NCBI GenBank assembly: GCA_016710015.1
Contig: JADJLR010000001.1
Coordinates: forward strand, 1 to 64,000
DNA length: 64,000 nucleotides
Direction of reading: 5' to 3'
Source: Flavobacteriales bacterium
GTDB taxonomy: Bacteria; Bacteroidota; Bacteroidia; Flavobacteriales_F; PHOS-HE28
Shown: one piece after another, positions 1-8,178 of the stretch
Layout: each line of letters starts with the position of its first letter
Position numbering within the stretch: the stretch's first letter is position 1
Notes under the pieces: model-generated
Database searches by the model: none
What the model was told of the DNA's origin: nothing
The model's input: the letters and a program-made list of their open reading frames with translations, nothing else
Translations under genes and position numbers: made by a program

Positions 1-1056
1 ACATTCACTACTTCCAACGATACAGTCAGCGTGAGAACGTTCAGACGGACAATGCTTTACCTACTCTTTCTTGGCAGGCTGTACGAGATCGCTCCATCGC
101 TCTTCGAACGTACCCTGAATGACGTGCTTGAAGACCTAGTCAGCGAACCTGTGTCTGTGGGCATTACCATGGAGCAGCAGCGTGGTGTTGGGCAGGGCTC
201 TATTCCTGATGGTATCATCTCCCAACGGAGTTTCAAGTTGGTCGTGGAGACCAAGAATCACAAGGGCTTTGATATCCCACAACTCCAAAGGCACTTAGTC
301 GCATTCGGTCAAGAGGAGGTCCGCGTGCTACTGCTGTTGAACCCTGAGGACCTCAATGCCACTGAACTGCAAACATTGAAAACAGCGGTTAGTCCACCCC
401 CCGGTGTCTTAATAGCCTCTGTGACCTTCGCCGACTTCATCGCAGCGGCACGAACTGCCAACGACAGGGATGACTACGAGGTAGAAGATCTCATCGCTGA
501 CTACGAGGAATATTGCTTTAGTGATGGTCTACTGCCAACCACGCCTTTCCGCATGCAGGTCATCACCAGTGGCTGACGATCTCTCACAGCCGCAGTCAGC
601 GGCTCTGTTATGAACTTGGCTTCCGCGGGGTTACTCACCACATACGTATCTCGGCCTCTATGCCCGGAAGGCCGTTCGATATGTCGGGCGCATCGAGAAT
701 ATTCTCACAGCCAACGTCATCAACGGCAGTGTTCAAGTTCTGAAACAGGATTTAGGGAAGCCGATGACAGCAGCCCAAGAGAAGCTCATCCGCAATGTGA
801 TACCCATCGCATTGGCAACGAACAACTGGGACACATCTCGACCGGCCATCGCTTCTTCATTGTAGAAGATTTCTTCGACACTGATTTCATCAAGGACTCG
901 AATCGCCCCTTGTGGCGTACTCCTACTTCTTCGATCTTAGGGACTATGTACACTGCGGTGTAGATGGATTGCTACCACCACCAGCAGCCATCGCCCAAGA
1001 ACTAAGTGGGAAAGGTTGGGATGGAGGTGTCCTCCCAGGTCGGCGTTCAAGAAGGT
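1..1056 (+). pseudogene. PD-(D/E)XK nuclease-family protein, 5'-partial and frameshifted
   Basis: The reading frame is open to the left window edge, so the start lies outside. Residues encoded at about 31-576 show a restriction-nuclease-like core: an Asp in PDGII followed by VVETKNHKG, which fits the D...ExK metal-binding pattern. After a stop at 574-576 the protein appears to continue in other frames: TYLGLYARKAVRYVGRIENI near 640-700, then RFFIVEDFFDTDFIKDS near 850-900, then YVHCGVDGLLPPPAAIAQEL up to a stop near 1056. This order fits one protein broken by three or four indels. It is probably a DNA-cleaving defence or repair protein; the exact family is not recognised. It lies directly before an hsdR remnant. 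Confidence 0.55.
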
Positions 1057-1061
1057 AAGAC

Positions 1062-2778
1062 CATGTTTGGTCGCGTGGCTTCTGCCAAAATGCGCGATGC
1101 GCTGCCCAACGCCAGCTACCTCGGCTTCACCGGCACACCCATCGACAAGACCGCATACGGGCGCGGCACCTTCAAGACCTTCGGCGGCGAGGACGACAAG
1201 GGCTACCTGCACAAGTCGCATCGCCGACAGCATCGCCGACGGCACCACTTTGCCGCTGTACTACAACCTGGCACCGAACGAAATGCCTGCCGCACGAAAC
1301 GCTGGACAAGGAGTTCCTGAGCCTGGCCGATGCCGAGGGGCTGGCGGACATCGAACACCTGAACAAGGTGCTGGACCGCGCCGTGAACCTGAAGAACTTC
1401 CTGAAGGGCAAGGAGCGTATCCCCAAGGTGGCCGAGTTCGTTGCGAAGCACTACACCGAGAACGTGGAGCCGCTCGGCTACAAGGCCTTCCTCGTCGGCG
1501 TGGACCGCGAAGCCTGCGCCCTATACAAGCACGCGCTGGACCAATTCCTGCCCCCCGAATACAGCGAAGTGGTGTACACCGGCAACAACAACGACAGCGC
1601 CGCGCTGAAGGAGTTCCACATGGAGGAGAAGAAGGAGCGGCAGATCCGCAAGGCCTTCACCAAGTTGAACCAGTATCCCAAGATCCTCATCGTCACCGAG
1701 AAGCTGCTCACCGGTTTCGACGCGCCCGTCCTCTACGCCATGTACCTGGACAAGCCCATGCGCGACCACACGCTGCTGCAAGCCATCGCGCGGGTGAACC
1801 GTCCGTACGAGAACGAGCAGGCCGAGATGGTGAAGCCCCACGGCTTCGTGCTGGACTTCGTGGGCATCTTCGACAAGCTGGAGAAAGCCCTGGCCTTCGA
1901 CAGCGACGAGATCAACGCCATCGTGAAGGACATCGCGCTGCTGAAGGGCCTGTTCAAGAGCAAGATGGAGCAGAAGGTGCCGGCCTACCTCGCGCTCATC
2001 ACCAAGACCTTCAACGACAAAGACGTCGACACCCTGATCGAGCACTTCCGCGATCCTGAGCGCCGGAAGGAATTCTTCAAGGAGTACAAGGAGATCGAGA
2101 TGCTCTACGAGATCATCAGCCCCGATGCCTTCCTGCGCCCCTACATCGAGCCCTACGCCACGCTGAGCGCCATCTACGATGTGGTGCGCAAGGCCTACAC
2201 CAAGCGCGTGGAGGTGGACCGCGACTTCCAGCGCAAGACCAACAACTTGGTGCAAGAGCACGTGGGCACCTACAACGTGAACGCGCCGCTGGAGCTGGTG
2301 GAGATCAACGAGCGCACCATCGAGCTGATCAAGCAGAAGCTCGGCGGCGACGGCACCAAGGTGATCAACCTGATCAAGAGCATCGAGAAGAAGGCCGAGA
2401 AGGAAAGCGACGACCCCTTCCTCATCGCCATGGCCGAACGTGCCAAGCTGGTGCAAGAGAGTTTCGAGAACCGCCAGACCGCCACCAAGGATGCCCTCGC
2501 CGACCTGCTCGCCTTGGTGCAGCAGAACGAGGACCGCAAGAAGGAACAAGCCGAGAAAGGCTTCGACGGCCTCACCTTCTTCGTCTACCGCACCTCCTGG
2601 ATGCCAAGGTGAACGACGCCGAGTCCGTGAGCCGGAAGATCAAGTCCGCCTTCGTGGCCTACCCGCACTGGAAGACCAGCGAGAAGGATGTCCGCGACCT
2701 GCGCCAGAAGGTCACCTTCGCGATCTACAGCCAGGTCGATGACCCGGAGGAGGTGGCAAGGTTGGTGGATGACCTTGT
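1062..2778 (+). pseudogene. hsdR: HsdR type I restriction subunit, 3' fragment
   Basis: The fragment starts inside the helicase motor at GRVASAKMRDALPNASYLGF with the FTGTP motif, and lacks the N-terminal nuclease and helicase motifs I-II. One indel lies near 1205-1330. A long clean stretch then runs from about 1368 to 2612 with LIVTEKLLTGFDAPVLYAMY and QAIARVNRP (helicase motifs V-VI) and the helical C-terminal domain. A further shift near 2605 leads into VNDAESVSRKIKSAFVAYPH and ends at about DPEEVARLVDDL. HsdR is the motor and nuclease subunit of type I restriction enzymes. No hsdM or hsdS is in the window, so this is a non-functional remnant. At about 2778 the sequence changes abruptly into an unrelated kinase fragment. 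Confidence 0.8.
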
Positions 2779-3298
2779 GCGGTACCGTACACCCAGTGAT
2801 TTCAATAAATTGAAGAATCCGGAAGATCAGATCCGTATCGCACTCTTCGATCTTTGGGTGGCCAATATGGACCGGGCAAGGACTTGGAGTTCTTTGGAAA
2901 GCCAGAGCAACACAACTTCAATCTACTGACCACCCCGGTGAAAGGAGGCCACCGCTTGGTGCCCATAGACCATGCGAGCATCCTGGGCAATAGCCTGTTC
3001 CTAAGGGACTTCCGCCCGGATAATCTACGGAACAGTGTTGATGGAAAGCTCTTTGGCACCCGCCTGTTCCAGAGCGTTTGGCACCACCATGCGGAACAAG
3101 GTATTGGACGAATTCTTCCTAACTTCGGTCCCCAGCACATCACCTGATGACCTATTTGCAACCCTTGATGCTGCCCGGCCGCACTGGCCTTACCCGCCGG
3201 ATTTCGCTGCGCGGTTGAGCGACTTTCTTTGGAATGCCGATCGCCTTGCCCGTGTGGAGGCGGAAGCCCGTACGTACCTCAAACACCCCAAGCCATGA
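2779..3298 (+). pseudogene. HipA-like kinase domain protein, 3' fragment
   Basis: The sequence after the hsdR break encodes IRIALFDLWVANMDR, then in another frame HNFNLL and VPIDHASILGN. This resembles the DLWxxNxDRxxxNxxL catalytic-loop and IDH pattern of HipA-like kinases. The C-terminal part (DEFFLTSVPSTSPDDLF onwards) is in a third frame and stops at 3296-3298. The N-terminal half is absent. HipA-type kinases phosphorylate a protein substrate and usually work as toxins or regulators; this copy cannot be active. Its stop overlaps the next start (ATGA), as in a two-gene operon. The family assignment rests on these two motifs only. Confidence 0.5.
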
Positions 3299-3378
3299 GC
3301 ACATTCACCGCCACCCTCTTTATTGAGACCAACCCGCTATCGCGCGAGAAGTTGGCCTGTGGACTATTGGTTATTTAA
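3295..3378 (+). pseudogene. first 27 codons of an unidentified gene, cut by the 91-bp repeat
   Basis: An ATG overlapping the stop of the HipA-like gene opens MSTFTATLFIETNPLSREKL followed by ACGLLVI. The frame then runs into the repeat at 3377, whose first bases create the stop. HipA-like kinases often have a small downstream partner, and this was probably that gene. Too little is left to name the family. Confidence 0.4.
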
Positions 3379-3467
3379 ACCACCGCAGGGTCTCCTGAGG
3401 CACGAAGGGACCCTGCGCTTTCGACTACGAACGACAGGGTCCTCTTCGAGAGACCCTATCGTGGTTT
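3377..3467 (+). repeat. 91-bp cloverleaf repeat, copy A
   Basis: Copy A of a 91-bp element found four times in this window in the same orientation. It begins AAACCAC and ends GTGGTTT (7-bp terminal inverted repeat). Inside are three hairpins: CGCAGGGTC paired with GACCCTGCG, TTCG with CGAA, and AGGGTC with GACCCT (extended by TCT/AGA). Together they form a four-way cloverleaf. The left flank is a truncated gene start; the right flank is the 5'-truncated DUF488 cassette. Confidence 0.9.
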
Positions 3468-4287
3468 ACGGCTACACAAGCTGTTGTTGCTGTACATGGC
3501 GCAGCGCGGCGGGGAGCCTACCACTTTGTTCCATACCGCTACGGGGCCCTTCAGTTTCCAGGCCAACGCTGATCCTGGTGGCCTTGACCACACGCGGCCT
3601 GATGGCCAACCACGAAAGGAATGGGGGCTGCTGAACACCGAGGACCACGCCGCCGCTTTGAAGCCCAATGACCGGGCGCTGTTGCAAATGGTTCTGGAGC
3701 AATATGGCGAATTGGGCCGCGATGCCTTGGTGCGCGAGACCTACATCCGTTTCCCGTACACCGCACTGCGCAGTGCTATGGCGGAGCGCCTCCTGAACAC
3801 CGAGCAACGCAGTGCCGTGGCCCATGCTTTACCGACCGATGCCCCCGAAGGTCTCTACACGATCGGATACGAAGGGCTGGACCTCGATGCCTTCCTGAAC
3901 AAGTTGATCAAGGCCCGTGTGGCCGTACTCTGCGATGTATGACGGAACGCGTACAGCATGAAGTACGGCTTCAGCAAAAAGCAACTGCAACATGCTTGCG
4001 AGGGTGTGGGTATTCAGTACGAGCATCTGCCCGAACTGGGCATTGCCAGTGATGAGCGGCAAGAGAACTGAACACAGGCCGACCGCGATGCGCTCTTTGC
4101 GCGCTATGCGAAGCGCACCCTATCGACCACGCAAGAAGCGCAGGAGCATATCGCGCAATTAGTGGCCGAGCAAGGTCGCGTGGCCATCATGTGCTTTGAG
4201 CATGAGCAGCGATGCTGCCGCAGGGCACCTTGGCCAAGGCCGTGGTGCAACTGCCCGCTTTCCACGGCGGGTGGTACACATATAGGT
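3468..4287 (+). pseudogene. DUF488 family protein, copy 1 (frameshifted)
   Basis: This is the first copy of the DUF488 gene better preserved at 10626. Readable pieces include AERLLNTEQRSAVAHALPTD, GLYTIGYEGLDLDAFLNKL and KARVAVLCDV, which ends at a stop (TGA at about 3940) where copy 2 reads CGC. Further indels lie near 3515, 3570, 3620, 4065 and 4200. The natural stop is probably the TAG at 4285-4287. The gene lacks its 5' end, which the 91-bp repeat replaces. Several differences from copy 2 are homopolymer length changes, so sequencing error may explain part of the damage. Function is unknown; see copy 2. Confidence 0.6.
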
Positions 4288-5329
4288 TCCCCGCCACCGT
4301 AGCTTTAGCATGTTCGCCGCCGCGCCAGCATAGAGAACGTTTGCCTGCCCTTCAAACATTGGAGGCTTGCGCCGGGCAATGACCCGGTGAAGCGGGCGGT
4401 GCATGCCTTGTGCAGCGTTTGAACACCCTACTGAAGAGCCGGGTCGAACTTGTGAAAGCCACCGACGGCTTGCATGATGATCTCTTCGCTTGCGCTTGCG
4501 GGCGCTCGAACACCTGGCCACTACCAATGACCTGGACCTGATGGTCGCATTGGACCGCGTGGCCAAGGGATGGAAGGAAAAGGCGCAGGGGCAGGCCATG
4601 GAACTGATGGTCTGGAACATGGAATTCGCGGTAGATGTGCAGCGCGACCTGCTGCGCTCTTTGAAGAGCCAAGGCATTGCCCTGAACACTGACACCGTGG
4701 CCACCTTCGCCCCCTTACGTGACCACCGCTTTACGGAGCTCGTTGCGCTTGTGCCGGCCTTGGTACCCAACCCGCAGGCTGCAGAGGTGCTCACCACTTG
4801 GCTGCTCGCCTCTCTGCGCATGGAACTGGCGCTGCTGATGGCCGATGCGGTGCTGAACGAGGAAGTGGCTATAGGTCCCAAGCGGCTCTACGCGCTGAAC
4901 AGCATGCTGGTACGCGCCGCGCAGGACTTTGGCGCTTGCGCCAGCCTGATGGGCCTTACACGCAGCACTCGACCAGAGCCGGTCTTCCTTGCAGCGGAAC
5001 CGGTGTCCGCAGCCTACATCAAAGAACAGAAGGAGCTGGCCGAACTGGGCATCGGCGACTGGTTCAAAGCTTGGGCATGAGCGTACCGTGGAGCGCCTTG
5101 CAGCCCGGCACCGTGGTGGATGCCGACCTGGGCTTGCCCCGGCCACGGTGGGTCGCGAGATCCAGGAAACATCGCCCCTGCTTGGTGTTGGCACCGATGC
5201 CATCTCTCGGCTTGTTGATGATCGTACCCATTAGCAAAGGCAGGCCGAAGACCATGAGCTACACGAACGTGGAATTGGAGCCCGACCGGGGTAATGGGCT
5301 CACGGCGCGGTGCTTCGGCCAATGCCATC
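3469..5329 (+). repeat. 1.86-kb direct repeat, copy 1
   Basis: This segment matches 10661-12513 almost base for base, with scattered small indels and substitutions. It carries DUF488, a helical protein and a MazF-like gene. It sits exactly between 91-bp repeat copies A and B. The first roughly 35 bases of the gene present in copy 2 (10626-10660) are missing here. At the right edge the MazF-like gene stops at the repeat, whereas copy 2 continues. Confidence 0.9.
4312..5080 (+). pseudogene. helical protein of unknown family, copy 1 (5' part frameshifted)
   Basis: An ATG at 4312 follows a TAGCTTT box by three bases. The first 180 bases carry several indels relative to copy 2. From 4490 to 5080 the frame is clean: 196 residues rich in Leu, Ala and charged residues, with stretches such as EFAVDVQRDLLRSLKSQGI and VLTTWLLASLRMELALLMAD that predict an all-helical fold. 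I do not recognise the family. The stop TGA overlaps the ATG of the MazF-like gene (ATGA), so the two are probably translated together. By position it might be the partner of that gene, but nothing in the sequence proves it. Copies 1 and 2 together give an uninterrupted protein of about 255 residues. Confidence 0.6.
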
Positions 5330-5330
5330 T
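5077..5330 (+). pseudogene. MazF/PemK-like endoribonuclease, copy 1, cut by the 91-bp repeat
   Basis: Visible landmarks are GTVVDADLGL near the start, KHRPCLVLAP and LLMIVPISK in the middle, and NVELEPDRGNGL. These fit the MazF/PemK fold, in which a short SH3-like barrel binds and cuts RNA. Two compensating indels garble about ten residues between DLG and KHRP. The gene runs into repeat copy B at 5331, before the QxRSIDxxRV strand that survives in copy 2, so the C-terminal third is lost. It overlaps the upstream helical gene by ATGA. The assignment rests on motif pattern and size. Confidence 0.55.
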
Positions 5331-5421
5331 AAACCACCGCAGGGTCTCCTGAGGCACGAAGGGACCCTGCGCTTTCGACTACGAACGACAGGGTCCTCTT
5401 CGAGAGACCCTATCGTGGTTT
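5331..5421 (+). repeat. 91-bp cloverleaf repeat, copy B
   Basis: Identical in length and layout to copy A, with the terminal AAACCAC/GTGGTTT and the same three internal hairpins. It replaces the end of the MazF-like gene on the left and the start of a secreted protein gene on the right. ATGCCATC occurs on both sides (5322-5329 and 5423-5430), but the sequence beyond does not rejoin the MazF gene. Confidence 0.9.
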
Positions 5422-5422
5422 G

Positions 5423-6658
5423 ATGCCATCGTCTCCAACACAGGATGGTCCAACCGATCGGATCGCATTCGTTGGCAGTTCGACAAACGCTGTCCCTTTT
5501 GGTACTACGGGCACTTTTCAGATCGTTACAAATACCTCTGAGAATGGATTCATAAGCACCTTCGATTCCGATGGCAGACCTCAATGGGGAACGATGATCC
5601 ACGGTTTGATGCGACTTGAAGCCGTGATCTCTGATAAAGTGAACTTGATCGTAATGGGCGTTACGGATGACGCAGCAACGACCGAATTGACTTGCGACGA
5701 AGTAGTGAATGGAATTCCAATTTGCACGATCGGCTCAGCGTATTCTGATGAAGTCATTCACCGCCGTGATGCATTCTTTGCTGAATTCAACATGCCAACA
5801 GGAGCTTTGAAGTGGTCCACTGTATATGGTGACCTTGGTTGGATGGGCGCAGAATTCCTTGACGAAAACGGTGGTGCGGATAACTACAAGATCGAGCAAC
5901 AGCATCCTTTCCCGATCTACAGGTTCTCCGACCTAGAAGCTGACCCATTGGGCAATCTATTCGCGATGGGTCTTTTCGACAACAAGAAATGGAATGAGTA
6001 TGACGATTTCCAGTCCACCTATTATGGATACGGCCTGTACAATCAAGAGAACAATTCCGAAACAGGCGGTTACCAAACGGATTTGATCCTCTTGTTGTTC
6101 GATCGGGATAGGAGGTTGCAATGGTCGAGTCTTTTCGGAGGCGGCTTCGATCATGTAACTCCGAACTTCGACGGACAATGGGTCTTAAAGGGATGTGAAT
6201 TCGGTCATGACCTTGTCCTTGTCCCCGGAGAGGCGCTCTATTGGGTTGGTACCGCTGGTGGTGTCGCTTTCCCTGAAGCTTGTCCGTTCGAAGATGTGTC
6301 GTGGTGTGAGGCTTCCTTGGACGCTGTTGGGAATAACCTTGACCCCTTACAAGGGTTCGCCACCCGAATGGATCTGAGGGGAATTAATGTTGGGATAGGT
6401 GAACGAACGAGCAGAACAGGAGCACTCTTTTCAGCCTCGCCCAACCCCACGGATGGCACAGTGGTCTTCCGTTCTGGAAATACGCCATTGGCCAACTCAA
6501 TGGTGCAGATCACAAATGCACTTGGTCAGGTAGTATTCCTTGGCCAACTTGATGGCCAAGGTGCATTCAATGCAATTCACCTCACAAGTGGGTCGTACGC
6601 AGCACAGGCCACTACAAAGGAAGGTGACGTTAGTACTGTTCGTTTCGTACGCCAATGA
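5423..6658 (+). CDS. T9SS cargo protein, probably 5'-truncated
   Basis: About 411 residues with no signal peptide; the frame begins immediately after repeat copy B, so the true N-terminus seems lost. The body contains repeated FxSTFDSDGRPQWGT and FAEFNMPTGALKWSTVYG type units, as in bacterial beta-propeller proteins with SBBP-like repeats. The last 75 residues (SASPNPTDGTVVF to STVRFVRQ) form a type A T9SS sorting domain, which sends the protein across the outer membrane. The stop overlaps the next start by ATGA, so both genes are probably cotranslated. The substrate or partner is unknown. Confidence 0.75.
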   Translation: MPSSPTQDGPTDRIAFVGSSTNAVPFGTTGTFQIVTNTSENGFISTFDSDGRPQWGTMIHGLMRLEAVISDKVNLIVMGVTDDAATTELTCDEVVNGIPICTIGSAYSDEVIHRRDAFFAEFNMPTGALKWSTVYGDLGWMGAEFLDENGGADNYKIEQQHPFPIYRFSDLEADPLGNLFAMGLFDNKKWNEYDDFQSTYYGYGLYNQENNSETGGYQTDLILLLFDRDRRLQWSSLFGGGFDHVTPNFDGQWVLKGCEFGHDLVLVPGEALYWVGTAGGVAFPEACPFEDVSWCEASLDAVGNNLDPLQGFATRMDLRGINVGIGERTSRTGALFSASPNPTDGTVVFRSGNTPLANSMVQITNALGQVVFLGQLDGQGAFNAIHLTSGSYAAQATTKEGDVSTVRFVRQ

Positions 6659-8091
6659 GATCAGTTCATTCACTTATCCCGCTCGCATGCATGATCTGGT
6701 CAGCAGTGAACCGGCCAGCCCAGTGCCAGTCCTTGTGGGCAAACATGGATGAAGGCTTGAGCACCAGCGGGCCGCGCTGCTTCCTAGAAGATACCCAGAA
6801 CGATATTCTATACGTGAGCGGTGCATTTGCAATGGCTGGCGAGGATGTGATCAGCCCGGGGATCATGACATGGGATGGCGAACATTTTAGCGCCATGGAC
6901 TGTGGATTCAATTGGGATTGCGTCTCTCCATTTAGTTCTGGTGGCTTAGGAAATGGTGGTGTTGGTACGCTTACTTTCTGGAATGGCGAGTTGTATGCAG
7001 GTGGTGATATTTACTTGATCAATGGTCAGCCGGCCAGCAACGTTGCACGCTGGGATGGAACCACTTGGCAATCTTTGGGTCTGGGTCTGGATGGGATCGT
7101 ATATCGGCTTCATGGCTACCCGGATGGTCTGTACGCGGTAGGTTCTTTCACCCACGCGGGTGGTATTGAAGCCAATGGACTAGCCCGGTGGGATGGCGAA
7201 GCATGGCATTCGGTATATGGTCTACCCCTGTACGATGACGTGAACCTGATCTACGACATGGCTTGGTACAATGATCAGATCTATATCTGCGGCAACTTCG
7301 GAAGTGCGAACGGGATCAGCGATATCGCCTATTACGACGGGACCGCATGGGCGTCTGTTGGCAATGGCATTCGCGGCAGCTTCTCGCAGGTGAACTTACT
7401 TGAGGTACACAATGGGCTATTGTATGTGGCTGGTGCATTTGCGCAGACCCAACCGTATGGGCCACCTGACAATCCCGGCTGTGGCATTGTTACTTGGGAT
7501 GGTGCCAATTGGGGCCAACTAGGTGATGGCACATGCGGCTCTGGAAACCCGACCATTTACCGGATGACCTGGATCCAGGATACCTTGTACGTGACCGGCC
7601 GGTTCAGCCGGATCGGAGGGGTACCAACAGGCCGCGTGGGCCGCTGGGATGGTACCCAGTGGTGCAGTTTGGTGCCACCGAATTACTTCTATCCGGACAT
7701 TGGTGCCTTAGGAGCTTACAGGGATACCCTGCTGATCGGCGGCACGTTCTGGGAAGCTGGACCCGATAGTATCATACGCGTTGGGAAATGGGTGGGCGGC
7801 GACTATACAAGTGCCTGCGGCTTGCCTACTGGTGTTGTTCCAACAGAACCTATTGAAAACGAACTCGCGATCTTCCCGAACCCAGCGAGTGATCACATTC
7901 GGATCGAATTTCCTGATTCGGCCATCGGAGAACAACTTGTTCTTTTCGATGCCACCGGTCGTATGGTCGATACGTGGCGGATCGATCGTTCCAAAACGCA
8001 ACTGGACCTCTCACAATTCGGATCAGGCAGCTATGTGCTCAAGACATCTGCTGGGCAGCAAGCTCGCTTCGTGATCGCTCGGCAACGCTAG
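6655..8091 (+). CDS. secreted beta-propeller protein with T9SS sorting domain
   Basis: 478 residues. The N-terminus has a hydrophobic signal peptide (HSLIPLACMIWSAV) and the start overlaps the previous stop. Residues of about 40-385 contain at least six repeats of the type VARWDGTTWQSLG, LARWDGEAWHSV and IVTWDGANWGQLG, each preceded by an LYVxGxF strand. This is a kelch-like propeller often seen in Bacteroidota exoproteins. The C-terminus from LAIFPNPASDHIRI to FVIARQR is a type A T9SS sorting domain. It probably sits at the cell surface or in the medium; no catalytic residues are evident. Confidence 0.85.
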   Translation: MRSVHSLIPLACMIWSAVNRPAQCQSLWANMDEGLSTSGPRCFLEDTQNDILYVSGAFAMAGEDVISPGIMTWDGEHFSAMDCGFNWDCVSPFSSGGLGNGGVGTLTFWNGELYAGGDIYLINGQPASNVARWDGTTWQSLGLGLDGIVYRLHGYPDGLYAVGSFTHAGGIEANGLARWDGEAWHSVYGLPLYDDVNLIYDMAWYNDQIYICGNFGSANGISDIAYYDGTAWASVGNGIRGSFSQVNLLEVHNGLLYVAGAFAQTQPYGPPDNPGCGIVTWDGANWGQLGDGTCGSGNPTIYRMTWIQDTLYVTGRFSRIGGVPTGRVGRWDGTQWCSLVPPNYFYPDIGALGAYRDTLLIGGTFWEAGPDSIIRVGKWVGGDYTSACGLPTGVVPTEPIENELAIFPNPASDHIRIEFPDSAIGEQLVLFDATGRMVDTWRIDRSKTQLDLSQFGSGSYVLKTSAGQQARFVIARQR

Positions 8092-8178
8092 AGGAATAAA
8101 TTGAATTGCAAAGGATGGCCACCTTCGGCCTTCCACCATGGCGAGTACGCGACCTCCCGGATGTGTCCGGACGTCAAC

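Noticed and set aside
610..963. 117-codon frame after the nuclease
   Set aside because: Mostly out-of-frame reading of the nuclease C-terminal part, which makes better sense in alternating frames.
1521..2549. 342-codon minus-strand frame opposite hsdR
   Set aside because: Antisense shadow of the hsdR fragment; repetitive Leu/Val/His composition.
5322..5430. 8-bp direct repeats (ATGCCATC) on both sides of repeat copy B, as a target-site duplication
   Set aside because: The sequence right of copy B does not continue the MazF-like gene seen in copy 2, and copies A, C and D have no such duplication. The match may be chance or a relic.
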